From Pyxidicoccus xibeiensis (GTDB taxonomy: Bacteria > Myxococcota > Myxococcia > Myxococcales > Myxococcaceae): a DNA stretch of 64,000 nt. The notes below the pieces were generated by a model. It did no database searches, was not told the origin of the DNA, and worked only from the letters and a program-made list of their open reading frames with translations. Position numbers and translations under genes: made by a program. Location: the NCBI RefSeq assembly GCF_024198175.1, contig NZ_JAJVKV010000001.1, forward strand, positions 1,240,001 to 1,304,000. Direction: 5' to 3'. Below, piece by piece: positions 17,102-25,366 of the stretch (its first letter is position 1; every line of letters starts with the position of its first letter).

Positions 17102-19396
17102 TTACCTGGGTTGGAGTGGAGGAGTTTCGGGGGCGACGGTGACGGCGTTGTTCATCCCCATCACCCGCCGTCCGCCGGTGAAGGCGATGGAGCGCACGGC
17201 GGAAGGCGTCTCGTGCCGCGCCAGCACGGACAGGTCGTCGGCGCTCAGGGCGACGACGCCACTGGGGCGCACGTTGAGGGCCAGCCAGGCCACGCTCCCG
17301 TCGAAGGCGAGGATGCGCGACACGTCGAACGGGGCCGAGCCGCGCGACAGGTCCGTGTGCGCGAGGACGGCGATGCGCTCTCCCTCGCGTCCCAGCACGT
17401 AGACCTGCCGGCCGTTCTCGATGACCACGGCCCTGTCCCGGGCGAGCGCCATCGCGGTGAACTGGTCGGTGGTGCCGGGCAGCTCGCCCCGGGCCACGGA
17501 GCCGGTGGAGTCGCCGGAGAACCACGAGAGCATGAAGCGGGCGCCGCCCGTGGAGACGTCATAGAAGGCCTCGCCCAGCAGCAGGTCGCCCCGCTCCTCA
17601 TCCGCCACCAGCGACCAGCCCGAGGGCGTCACACCATCCGGGTGCCCGCCCCGGACGATGTCCTCGCGCTCCGGGGCCAGCAGCGTCCCGTCACAGTCGC
17701 GGGGCAGCGCGAAGCGCCGCACGCGGTACTCGCCCGAGGACAGCAGGGCCACCTGGAAGAGCTGCCCCCGCGCGGTGGCCAGCGCCGCCGGCCCTCCCGC
17801 CACGCGCACGCTGCCGCGCTCCTCCAGGAAGCCGGTGAGGCCCGGCCGCAGGCAGCTCAGCCGCGCGGTGCCCGCCTCCTGCGACACGCCGGGCTCCCCC
17901 ACGCTCACCGTCGCCAGCTCCCAGGTGTCATCCTCGCCGGACCGGGGGAGCAGCCGCAGCCGCTGCGCCCCGGGCGCCAGCGCCATCCCCCCGCCGACGA
18001 CGGCCGGCCCGTCCGAGGGACCGAGGGTCAGCCGGTGCACGGCGAAGGGCCCCAGGGCGGTGACGTCTCCCTCCGCGCCCACCCACAGGCGCTCCAGCGA
18101 GCCGTGCCCCACGCCCGTGTGGAAGCGCATCGCCCCGGAAGGCTCCACCTCCAGCACGCGGCGCCACGGCTGCACGACGGCATGGCGCCCGCGCCCCGTC
18201 ATCCCCAGCGGGGAGACGTGGAGCCCCACCTCGTCGCTCTCCCGGACCAGCAGCGTGCTCCGCACCGGGGAGACGCCCGCGTCCGTCAGCGCATGGGACT
18301 CCACTTCGTAGGCACGCGTGGCGCCCCGCACGCGGAACCACTCCACGAGCAGCCCCGCGTCGTTCACCAGGAAGCCCACCGGGGCCTCCCAGAGTTGCGG
18401 CGTGTTCCGGGGCGCGAACGTCTTCACGGGCACGGGGTCCGCCGCGCCGTTCAGGTCCGCCGCGCGCAGCACGAGGATGCGCCCCATGCCGCCATAGGAG
18501 ACCAGCTCCTGCGCCAGCACGTGGGCGCCATGCGCCTGCACCTGGAAGAACGCCTGCCGCGGGAAGTGCTGGCGGCCCACGACGGGCGTGGGGAGGGACA
18601 CGTCCACGGACACGAAGCCCCGCTGGGTGCTGGCGAGCAGCCGGGTGCCATCCGGCGAGAGGGCCAGCGAGCGGCACACCGCCGGCAGCGCGAAGCTTTG
18701 CGCGGTGTCCGCGCTCAGCGTGCCGTCGGGCGCCACGCGCCAGGCCGTCACCCAGTAGCTGGAGCACGTCCAGAAGCGGTCTCCCCGGCCCGCGCCGGAG
18801 AGGATGCTGTCGCTGACGGGCGACAGCGCGTAGCGAGACCGCGTGTCGATGCGGTCCGCCGCCAGGTCCAGCAGCTCCAGCCGCTGCCGGCTGCCGACGG
18901 CGACGACGCGCGCGTTCCCCAGGGGGATGAAGAAGGTGGTGAAGCGGTCCGACCAGTCCCAGCTTCCGAAGAAGCGGTCCACGTACATGTCGAACACCCG
19001 CTGGTCCTGCAGGCGCAGCCCGTCAGGGCCCGCGCGGACCAGGGAGACGGACATGCCGGCGCCGTCCAGCCGCTCGCCGAAGAGGATGCGGTCCTCCGAG
19101 ACGAACTCCGCCAGCCCCTCCAGCGGAGGACGTCCGCCCTCGGCCGGGTCCGCGCCGTAGCTGAGCACCGTGCCCGAGGACCAGGACGCCGCGCCCGGCG
19201 TGTCCACGGCTCCCGCGTGCCACGCGCCGTCCTGCTCCGGCGTGTCCATGGCGCCCGCGTGCCACGCGCCGTCCTGCTCCGGTGGAGCCTCGGCGTGGGA
19301 AGGGGCCGCGCCGGCCGAGCACGCGCAGGACAGCAGGGCCAGCAGGAGCACGCTGCTCCGAGACACCACGGGCGTCATCACGTCGGGCGGGTTCAT
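17102..19396 (-). CDS. Repeat-rich (propeller-like) lipoprotein, copy 1
   Basis: 764 residues. Start 19396 is chosen for the AAAGGGG site and the lipoprotein signal that follows (..LLLALLSCAC). Residues about 35-65 contain two 14-residue tandem repeats. The rest is about 700 residues of short strands with motifs such as SLALSPDGTRLLAST, GDRFWTC, SDRFTTFFIPLG and QPWRRVLE. These resemble beta-propeller or WD-like blades, though no single canonical repeat family is assigned. It is a clear full-length paralogue of the lipoprotein at 21732-24209, sharing segments such as GSWDWSDRFTTFFIPLG and TDQFTA. It lies downstream of VWA-dockerin copy 1 and is followed after 2 bp by the haem lipoprotein gene. 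Confidence 0.8.
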   Translation of the reverse strand: MNPPDVMTPVVSRSSVLLLALLSCACSAGAAPSHAEAPPEQDGAWHAGAMDTPEQDGAWHAGAVDTPGAASWSSGTVLSYGADPAEGGRPPLEGLAEFVSEDRILFGERLDGAGMSVSLVRAGPDGLRLQDQRVFDMYVDRFFGSWDWSDRFTTFFIPLGNARVVAVGSRQRLELLDLAADRIDTRSRYALSPVSDSILSGAGRGDRFWTCSSYWVTAWRVAPDGTLSADTAQSFALPAVCRSLALSPDGTRLLASTQRGFVSVDVSLPTPVVGRQHFPRQAFFQVQAHGAHVLAQELVSYGGMGRILVLRAADLNGAADPVPVKTFAPRNTPQLWEAPVGFLVNDAGLLVEWFRVRGATRAYEVESHALTDAGVSPVRSTLLVRESDEVGLHVSPLGMTGRGRHAVVQPWRRVLEVEPSGAMRFHTGVGHGSLERLWVGAEGDVTALGPFAVHRLTLGPSDGPAVVGGGMALAPGAQRLRLLPRSGEDDTWELATVSVGEPGVSQEAGTARLSCLRPGLTGFLEERGSVRVAGGPAALATARGQLFQVALLSSGEYRVRRFALPRDCDGTLLAPEREDIVRGGHPDGVTPSGWSLVADEERGDLLLGEAFYDVSTGGARFMLSWFSGDSTGSVARGELPGTTDQFTAMALARDRAVVIENGRQVYVLGREGERIAVLAHTDLSRGSAPFDVSRILAFDGSVAWLALNVRPSGVVALSADDLSVLARHETPSAVRSIAFTGGRRVMGMNNAVTVAPETPPLQPR
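19199..19282 (-). repeat. Two tandem 42-bp repeats
   Basis: Units at 19199-19240 and 19241-19282 differ at only two positions by eye and encode EQDGAWHAGAxDTP twice, just after the lipoprotein Cys of the repeat-rich lipoprotein. The near identity implies a recent duplication. Confidence 0.9.
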
Positions 19397-19426
19397 GGGT
19401 CCGGTTCCCCTTTGAGCGAAGGACAG

Positions 19427-19463
19427 CCGCGGCCCGGGCAGGACAGCCATGCCCGGGCCGCGG
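19427..19463 (-). terminator. Strong 14-bp hairpin between VWA-dockerin 1 and repeat lipoprotein 1
   Basis: CCGCGGCCCGGGCA (19427-19440) and its perfect complement at 19450-19463, with a 9-base loop, form a very stable stem 15 bp after the VWA gene stop. There is no T-run, so it may be a partial terminator or an mRNA-stabilising hairpin rather than a full stop. A matching hairpin sits at the same place in the second copy of the cassette. Confidence 0.55.
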
Positions 19464-19477
19464 TGAGAAACGTCTGG

Positions 19478-20473
19478 CTACTTCGCGCTCGTGCAGCCGC
19501 GGCCGTAGTTCTGGAGCACCGTGTTGTGGTCGTAGATGTTCACGATGCGGTCGCGGTTGAAGTCCGTCGGCGTGCCGGCGGGCACCGTCTGGCCGAACTG
19601 CGAGAGCACGGCGGAGCGGTCCGTCACGTTGACGCAGCCGTCGCCGGTGGCGTCACCCGGCACCGGGGTGGCCTGGTTGGGCGGCGTCGACGGGGTGATG
19701 CCCGCGTAGCGGCCGCGCGTCTCGTTGCTCAGCCCGCCGAAGAACGTGGCGTCGTTGTTCAGCGACGCGGCTGCGGCGAAGCTGTCGCGGGGCGTCTCCC
19801 CGTCCTCGGTGACGGCGCCGGCCTGGAACGAGACGAAGTCATAGAGGTGGTCGATGTCCACGATGAGCGTCAGCCCCGCGGGGGGGATGCCGGCGGAGCA
19901 GGGCCCCGGGGTATTCGCATTGCCGGTGCACGCCTTGTTGCGCACCTTCCACTGCCAGCTGTTCGTCGCCAGCGTGGGGTAGGCCGTCGCGCTGTTGGGG
20001 CCGTAGCACTGGTCGGTGGTCAGCGTGGCGTTCTCCTCGCCGTCCGTCGCCAGGTAGATGCGCTTGGAGTGGAACTGGTTGGGCAGGAAGTTGATGAGCT
20101 CGTCCACCGCGGCGCACACCGAGTGGGCCAGCGGCGTGTTGCCACCCAGGACGGCCGCGTTCACCGCCGCCTTCACCTCCGCCGCCGTCTTGTTCTGGGC
20201 GAAGGAGAAGACCGGGACGTAGCCCGTGCCCTCGAAGGTCCAGAAGGAATACCTCGTGGCCACCGGCGGAACGATGTCCAGGAAGGCGTTGATGCGCTCC
20301 TTGGCGACCTGGAAGCGCGTCTTCCCGGGCACGGACTCGAGCGACATGCTGCCGGTCCTGTCGAGCAGGACGAGCACGTGCTCATCCGCGCTCGCCACCC
20401 CGGAGGTCAGTGCCGCCGCGCACGCCACGCCCATCGCCGCCCGAGGAAATACTCGCTGAAACACAGTCTTCAT
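19478..20473 (-). CDS. Secreted VWA-domain protein with C-terminal dockerin, copy 1
   Basis: 331 residues. The start at 20473 follows a GGGGG site and gives a signal peptide ending ..SGVASA-DEH. A von Willebrand factor A domain follows with the metal-ion-dependent adhesion site DRTGSMS (Asp38) and a later LATDGEEN segment. Residues about 275-331 are a dockerin-like pair of EF-hand loops: GDATGDGCVNVTD and DFNRDRIVNIYD, bracketed by one Cys in the first loop and a final Cys that could form a disulfide. VWA domains bind protein ligands through a metal; dockerins normally plug into cohesins. No cohesin is encoded nearby. Paralogue of 24322-25335. Confidence 0.87.
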   Translation of the reverse strand: MKTVFQRVFPRAAMGVACAAALTSGVASADEHVLVLLDRTGSMSLESVPGKTRFQVAKERINAFLDIVPPVATRYSFWTFEGTGYVPVFSFAQNKTAAEVKAAVNAAVLGGNTPLAHSVCAAVDELINFLPNQFHSKRIYLATDGEENATLTTDQCYGPNSATAYPTLATNSWQWKVRNKACTGNANTPGPCSAGIPPAGLTLIVDIDHLYDFVSFQAGAVTEDGETPRDSFAAAASLNNDATFFGGLSNETRGRYAGITPSTPPNQATPVPGDATGDGCVNVTDRSAVLSQFGQTVPAGTPTDFNRDRIVNIYDHNTVLQNYGRGCTSAK

Positions 20474-20538
20474 TTGAAACCCCCATGGATTGCTCATGCA
20501 CTGCTTCGACTTCGCTTCGTTCACTGCCTACGGCGGGG

Positions 20539-21588
20539 CTACGGGCAACCCTGCCCGTAGTTCTGGAGGACGATGAGGCGGTCCTGGATGTTGATGACGC
20601 CGTCGCGCGTCAGGTCGAGCGCGGGGTCCGCGGGAGGCACCGTCTGACCGAAGGCCGCGGTGACCTGGTTCAGGTCCGTGTCGTTCACACAGCCATCCGC
20701 GTTGACGTCGCCGAACACGGTGACGGCGCCGGTGTAGCCGCGAATCCACGTCACGAACCGGCTCACGCGAGAGAAGACGGTGTAGCTGCTGCAGCTGCCG
20801 CCCACGCCCCAGCTGACGATGCCAATCTGCTCCCAGCCGCCGCTGAACCGGCCGCTCTCCACCACGAGCGGCCCGCCGCTGTCACCGTGGCAGCCGCCGG
20901 ACGTGCCGTTGAGGTAGCCCGCGCACACCATGCTGTCGCGCACCGTCAGCGGCAGCGTCCCCGCGTTGTTGCACGTGGTGGTGTCCTGCACCGGCAGCAG
21001 CGTCTCCATCAGGTAGTCCGAGGAGCCGCTCCCCGGCGAGGTGTTGCCCCAGCCGCTCACCCGCGCGGTGGCGCCCACCGCGGCGTCCGTCTCCCGCAGG
21101 GCAATGGGCTGCACGCGCGGGGTGAACGTCACGGGCGTGGTCAGCTCGAGCAGCGCGACGTCGTTCTCCAGCGACCCGCTGTTGTAGGACGGGTGCCTCA
21201 CGACGCGGCGGACGCTGCGCGTCTGCACGTAGCTGTCCGGGGCGGACCGCCGGTGCGCGCCCAGGCGGACGGTGAAGCTGCCCGCGCTCAGCCCCGTCAC
21301 GCAGTGGGCCGCGGTGAGCACCCAGTCGCTGTCGATGAGCGAGCCCCCGCAATAGTGCGAGTACCCCGGCACGGCGAGCTGCGCCTGCCACGGGTACTCC
21401 CCCACGTCGGCCACGGTGCCGCCGATGATGTCCGACTCCACGGACGCCACGGGCTCCAGGGCCCCGTCCCCGGCCTCCTCGACCTCGGACGGCACACAGC
21501 CCGACTGCGGCACCACCAGGGCCAGACACAGCAGCACGCCCCCGGCCCCCAGGCCCGACCTGCTCGCTTGCAAGGACTCCGTCTTCAT
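20539..21588 (-). CDS. Trypsin-fold (S1) serine protease with C-terminal dockerin
   Basis: 349 residues; the start has AAGGAG at good spacing. The signal region ends QSGC (Cys31), so a lipoprotein form is possible. The mature protease probably begins IIGG at 54, after Asp53. The catalytic triad is His95 (TAAHC), Asp143 (NDVALLEL) and Ser237 (GDSGGP). The residue equivalent to trypsin Asp189 appears to be Gly, arguing against Arg/Lys specificity. Residues about 293-348 are a dockerin pair (GDVNADGCVNDTD and DLTRDGVINIQD, ending NYGQGC). It lies 65 bp upstream of the VWA-dockerin gene and may be co-secreted with it. Confidence 0.92.
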   Translation of the reverse strand: MKTESLQASRSGLGAGGVLLCLALVVPQSGCVPSEVEEAGDGALEPVASVESDIIGGTVADVGEYPWQAQLAVPGYSHYCGGSLIDSDWVLTAAHCVTGLSAGSFTVRLGAHRRSAPDSYVQTRSVRRVVRHPSYNSGSLENDVALLELTTPVTFTPRVQPIALRETDAAVGATARVSGWGNTSPGSGSSDYLMETLLPVQDTTTCNNAGTLPLTVRDSMVCAGYLNGTSGGCHGDSGGPLVVESGRFSGGWEQIGIVSWGVGGSCSSYTVFSRVSRFVTWIRGYTGAVTVFGDVNADGCVNDTDLNQVTAAFGQTVPPADPALDLTRDGVINIQDRLIVLQNYGQGCP

Positions 21589-21731
21589 GCGGCGCTCCTT
21601 CTTGGGTTGTTCGCTGCAATGGCAGACACACGTCTCACGCGCACCTCGGGAGACCCGGGCGCCCAGGACAGACATGAATGAGACCCGCCACGAAATGAAA
21701 ACGGGAATGGCCTTACTTCTTCGCGCAAAAC

Positions 21732-24209
21732 CTATCTAGACTGATTTCCTCCACAGACCGGCGTGGCCACGGTGAGTGCGTCGTTCATGCCCAGCACCAG
21801 CCACTCGCCCGAGGACGCGAGGGAGCGCACGGCGCTGGGGGTGGGGTAGCGCGCGAGCACGGAGAGGTCGTCCGTGCCGAGGGCGACGACTCCGAAGGGC
21901 GGCGCCGCCAGGGCGAGGTACGCCACCGCGCCGTCGAAGGCGAGGATGTGCCGCACGTCCAGCGGCGTCGGGAGCAGGGACAGGTCCACGTGCTTCCGGG
22001 TGACGATGCGGGTGCCCTGGCGCTCCAGCAGGTGGAGCTGCCGGCCGTTCTCGATGACGAGGGCGAGGCCCTTCGCGAGCGCGACGGCGGTGAACTGGTC
22101 CGTCGTCCCGGACAGCGTGCCGGTGGCCGCGCCCGCGCCCGTCCAGGAGGACCAGTGCAGCGACAGCCGCGAGGGCTTCGCGGGGTCCTCGAAGCGGACC
22201 TCGCCCAGCAGCACCTCCTCGTGCTCTCCGTCCACCGCGAAGGCCCAGCCCGTGCGCGTCCCCGCGCCAGCCTCCGGTGTGGCGGTCCGCTCCGACGCGG
22301 GAGCGAGCACCGCGCCCGCGCAGGTGCCCGGCAGCGTGAAGCGCCGCAGCCGGTAGCCCTGCGACGTGGGAGCCACCTGGAAGAGCTGCCCCTTCGAGGA
22401 GGCCAGGGCCGCCGGACCTCCCGTGACGCTGACGTGGCCGGCCGCCTCCAGCAGCCCTCCGTCGCCAGGGCGCAGGCAGCTCAGCACCGCGGTGCCCTCC
22501 TCCTGGTGCACGTTGGGGCCGCTCGCGGGCACCGTCACCAACTCCAGCGGGCCTGGCCCCGAGCCGGGGGGCGCGAGCCTCAGCCGCCGCGTGTCCGCCG
22601 GGAGCAGGACGCCGCCCGCGGCCAGGGTGGGCTGGTCGGGGTTGGAGAGGTCCACGCGGTGGGACTCGAAGGGCCCCACGGCCTGGAGGGTGCCGTCCGG
22701 GGCGGTGCGCACGCGCTCCAGGGCGCCATGGTGGACGCCCGTCTTGAAGCGCAGGGCCCCGCCGTCCTCCAGCGTGAGCACGCGGCGCCAGGGCTGGGAC
22801 ACGGCGTGCCGGCCCGCGCCGGTGAGCAGCAGCGGCGACAGGTGCAGCCCCACCTCCTCGCCCTCGCGCAGGGCGAGGCTGCCCACCACCGGCGACACGC
22901 CCCCCGCCGTCAGCGTGTGCCGCTCCAGCGTGTACGTGCGGACGGTGCCCTTCAGGCGGAACCACTCGACGAGCAGCTCGCCGTCGAGCAGCACGAAGCC
23001 CAGGGGCCGCTCCCAGCGCCCGGCGCCCTCCAGGGGCGCGAAGGTCGCCAGCGGCGAGGGCGTCCCCGTGCCGGCCAGGTCCGCCGCGCGGTACACGTAG
23101 ATGCGGCCCAGCTCTCCGTAGCGCAGCAGCTCGTGTGCCACGACGAACGCGCCCCGCACCTGCACGTGGAAGAAGGCCTGGGTGTTGAAGCGGGGAGCCC
23201 CGACGACGGGGCCCGACGGTGAGGACACCTGCACCGGCACGAGCCCCACCGAGGTGGCCGCCCACAGCGTGTGGCCGTCCGGAGACAGCGCCAGCGCGCG
23301 GCAGGTGCCTCCGGGGAGCTGGAAGGTGTGCGCCGCGTCCTGGCTCAGCGAGTGGTCCCCCCCGACGCGCCAGGCCGTCACCGCGTAGCCCGCGCACGTC
23401 CAGAAGCGGTCTCCCCGCCCGGCCCCGGCGACGATGCTGTCGCCGCCGGGGTGCAGCGCGTACCGCGACAGCGAGGTGAGGCGGTCCTCCTCCAGCCCCA
23501 GCAGCTCCACGCGCTGCCGCGTCCCCACGACGACGACGCGCTCCGGGCCCAGGGGGATGAAGAAGGTGGTGAAGCGGTCCGACCAGTCCCAGCTCCCCAG
23601 GAAGCGCTCGACGTACAGGTCCAGGGTGCGCTGGTCCAACCGCACCAGCCCCTCCGGGGCCACGCGGACCAGGGACACCGACAGCCCGCCTCCGCCCAGG
23701 CGCTCGCCGAACAGGATGCGGTCGTCCGACACGGACTCCGCCAGGCCCTCCAGCGGCGGCCCCCCGCGCTCCACCGGGGCGGCGCCGTAGCTCCACAGGG
23801 TGCCGAACGTCGCGGCGGGGCGTGACACAGGCTCCCCCCGGCACGCGCCCGCCAGGCAGCGGTCCGCCGCCGTGCACCGCTCGCCGTCATCACAGGCGGT
23901 GCCATCCGGCGCGGCGGGGTAGATGCAGCTGCCGGACTCGTCGAGCCGCTCCGCCGTGCACGGGTCGTCGTCGTGACACGCTCCGGCGTCGGACTCGCCT
24001 CCGTCCGGCCCACCGGCGTCGGGCCCACCGGCATCCGGCCCACCGGCGTCCGGCACGCCTCCGTCGGGCCCACCGGCGTCGGGCGCTCCTCCGGAGTCCT
24101 CGCTCCCCGCGTCGTCGGGAGGAACAACGCCCGGCGCATCCCCGGCGCACGCCATGAGCAACGCGACCAGGAGACACACCGGCACTCGCGACCAGCCTGG
24201 GAGCAACAT
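21732..24209 (-). CDS. Repeat-rich (propeller-like) lipoprotein with Cys-rich module, copy 2
   Basis: 825 residues. The start follows GGAAGG and the signal ends ALLMAC. Then come a PDAGG low-complexity linker and a Cys-rich segment of about 60 residues with eight cysteines (CHDDDPC.., GTACDDGERC.., CLAGAC). Modules like this are common in myxobacterial secreted proteins. The remaining about 690 residues are strand-rich and align along their length with copy 1 (GSWDWSDRFTTFFIPLG, GDRFWTC, QPWRRVLTLE). Copy 1 lacks the Cys-rich module. It is likely displayed on the cell surface; ligand unknown. It sits in the same position of the second cassette, downstream of VWA-dockerin 2. Confidence 0.8.
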   Translation of the reverse strand: MLLPGWSRVPVCLLVALLMACAGDAPGVVPPDDAGSEDSGGAPDAGGPDGGVPDAGGPDAGGPDAGGPDGGESDAGACHDDDPCTAERLDESGSCIYPAAPDGTACDDGERCTAADRCLAGACRGEPVSRPAATFGTLWSYGAAPVERGGPPLEGLAESVSDDRILFGERLGGGGLSVSLVRVAPEGLVRLDQRTLDLYVERFLGSWDWSDRFTTFFIPLGPERVVVVGTRQRVELLGLEEDRLTSLSRYALHPGGDSIVAGAGRGDRFWTCAGYAVTAWRVGGDHSLSQDAAHTFQLPGGTCRALALSPDGHTLWAATSVGLVPVQVSSPSGPVVGAPRFNTQAFFHVQVRGAFVVAHELLRYGELGRIYVYRAADLAGTGTPSPLATFAPLEGAGRWERPLGFVLLDGELLVEWFRLKGTVRTYTLERHTLTAGGVSPVVGSLALREGEEVGLHLSPLLLTGAGRHAVSQPWRRVLTLEDGGALRFKTGVHHGALERVRTAPDGTLQAVGPFESHRVDLSNPDQPTLAAGGVLLPADTRRLRLAPPGSGPGPLELVTVPASGPNVHQEEGTAVLSCLRPGDGGLLEAAGHVSVTGGPAALASSKGQLFQVAPTSQGYRLRRFTLPGTCAGAVLAPASERTATPEAGAGTRTGWAFAVDGEHEEVLLGEVRFEDPAKPSRLSLHWSSWTGAGAATGTLSGTTDQFTAVALAKGLALVIENGRQLHLLERQGTRIVTRKHVDLSLLPTPLDVRHILAFDGAVAYLALAAPPFGVVALGTDDLSVLARYPTPSAVRSLASSGEWLVLGMNDALTVATPVCGGNQSR
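23998..24097 (-). repeat. Degenerate 15-bp repeats coding for PDAGG
   Basis: About six imperfect 15-bp units (GGGCCCACCGGCGTC type) encode repeated Gly-Pro-Asp-Ala/Gly-Gly in the linker of the second repeat-rich lipoprotein. Boundaries were set by eye. Confidence 0.75.
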
Positions 24210-24272
24210 GGCAGGGACCTTCCTGGACTCCGGTGCCGGCGCCACCGGAGCTCGCCGGGACAGACAAGGGGA

Positions 24273-24304
24273 CGCCGGGCGCGGAACTCGAGCCGCGCCC
24301 GGCG
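24273..24304 (-). terminator. 12-bp hairpin between VWA-dockerin 2 and repeat lipoprotein 2
   Basis: CGCCGGGCGCGG at 24273-24284 pairs perfectly with 24293-24304 around an 8-base loop, 18 bp behind the VWA gene stop. As in copy 1 there is no T-run. Matching position in both cassettes suggests a conserved role in setting expression of the lipoprotein relative to the VWA protein. Confidence 0.5.
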
Positions 24305-24321
24305 CTTGCGGCGTGAGGCGG

Positions 24322-25335
24322 CTATTTCGCGGCGATGCAGCCGCGGCCGTAGTTGTTCACCACCGTCTGGTGGTCCGAGGCGTCGACGACCAGGTTGCGG
24401 TTGAAGTCAGACGGCGTGCCGGGCGGCACGGGCTTGTTGTACAGGCTCAGCACCAGCGAGCGGTCCGAGACATTCACGCAGCCGTCCCGGTTGGCGTCTC
24501 CGGGCAGCGGCGTGGCCTGGGCCGGAGGCGTGGTCGGGGTGATGCCCGCGTAGCGGCCCCGCGTCTCCTGGGAGACGCCCTGGAAGAACGCGGCGTCCGC
24601 GTTCAGCGAGGCGCCCGCGGTGAGGCTCGCGGTCCGCTCGGCGTCCTCGGCGCCGTCGAAGCGCGCGTCCGCGCCGAAGGGGATGGTGTCCGTGAACAGG
24701 TGGTCCACGTCGACAATCATCGTCAGCCCGTCCGGGTACGGCGGGGGGAAGTCGCCGCAGGCGCCGGGCTCGTTGGGAAGGCCCGTGCACGCCTTGTTGC
24801 GGACCTTCCACTGCCAGCTGCCCACCGACAGGGTGGGCCAGGCCGTCGAGCTGTACGGGCCGTAGCACTGGTCCGTGGTCGGCGTGGTGTTCTCCTGGCC
24901 GTCGGTGGCCAGGTACACGCGCTTGGTGTGGAGCTGGGCGGGCAGGAAGTTCAGCAGGTGGTCGATGCCCGCGCAGATGGAGTGCGCCAGCGGGGTGTTG
25001 CCGCTCGCGACCGAGGCGTTGACGGCCGCCTTGACCTCCGCGGCCGTCCTGTTCTGGTCGATGGTGAAGACGGGCGTGGCGGCCGTCCCGGAGAACCTCC
25101 AGAACGCATAGCGCCGGGGCGTGGGGGACACGGTGTCCAGGAAGTTGTTGATGTTCTCCTTGGCCACCTGGAGGCGCGACTTACCGGGGACGGACTGCTG
25201 GCTCATGCTGGCCGTCACGTCGAGCAGGATGAGGACGTGCTCGTCCGCCATCGCCGCGCTGGAGGACAGGCCACCGGCGCAGGCGAGCGCCACGGCCGTC
25301 TGGGAGAGGAAGCGTCGTTGAGTGTTGGTGCGCAT
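24322..25335 (-). CDS. Secreted VWA-domain protein with C-terminal dockerin, copy 2
   Basis: 337 residues. The signal peptide ends ..SSSAAMA-DEH. The VWA domain has a MIDAS sequence DVTASMS (Asp39) and LATDGQEN. It shares long near-identical stretches with copy 1, for example NTPLAHS, TDQCYGP and SWQWKVRNKACTG. The C-terminal dockerin has a canonical first loop (GDANRDGCVNVSD), but the second, DFNRNLVVDASD, has Asn at the fifth position where copy 1 has Asp, so its calcium affinity may be weaker. It lies 31 bp after the S8 protease gene, consistent with an operon. Confidence 0.87.
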   Translation of the reverse strand: MRTNTQRRFLSQTAVALACAGGLSSSAAMADEHVLILLDVTASMSQQSVPGKSRLQVAKENINNFLDTVSPTPRRYAFWRFSGTAATPVFTIDQNRTAAEVKAAVNASVASGNTPLAHSICAGIDHLLNFLPAQLHTKRVYLATDGQENTTPTTDQCYGPYSSTAWPTLSVGSWQWKVRNKACTGLPNEPGACGDFPPPYPDGLTMIVDVDHLFTDTIPFGADARFDGAEDAERTASLTAGASLNADAAFFQGVSQETRGRYAGITPTTPPAQATPLPGDANRDGCVNVSDRSLVLSLYNKPVPPGTPSDFNRNLVVDASDHQTVVNNYGRGCIAAK

Positions 25336-25366
25336 ATGGGAAGGCTCCTGAGCAGAAGGTGAGGTG

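Noticed and set aside
23998..24097. A CRISPR-like array
   Set aside because: The repeats are in-frame 15-bp codon repeats coding for PDAGG without spacers.
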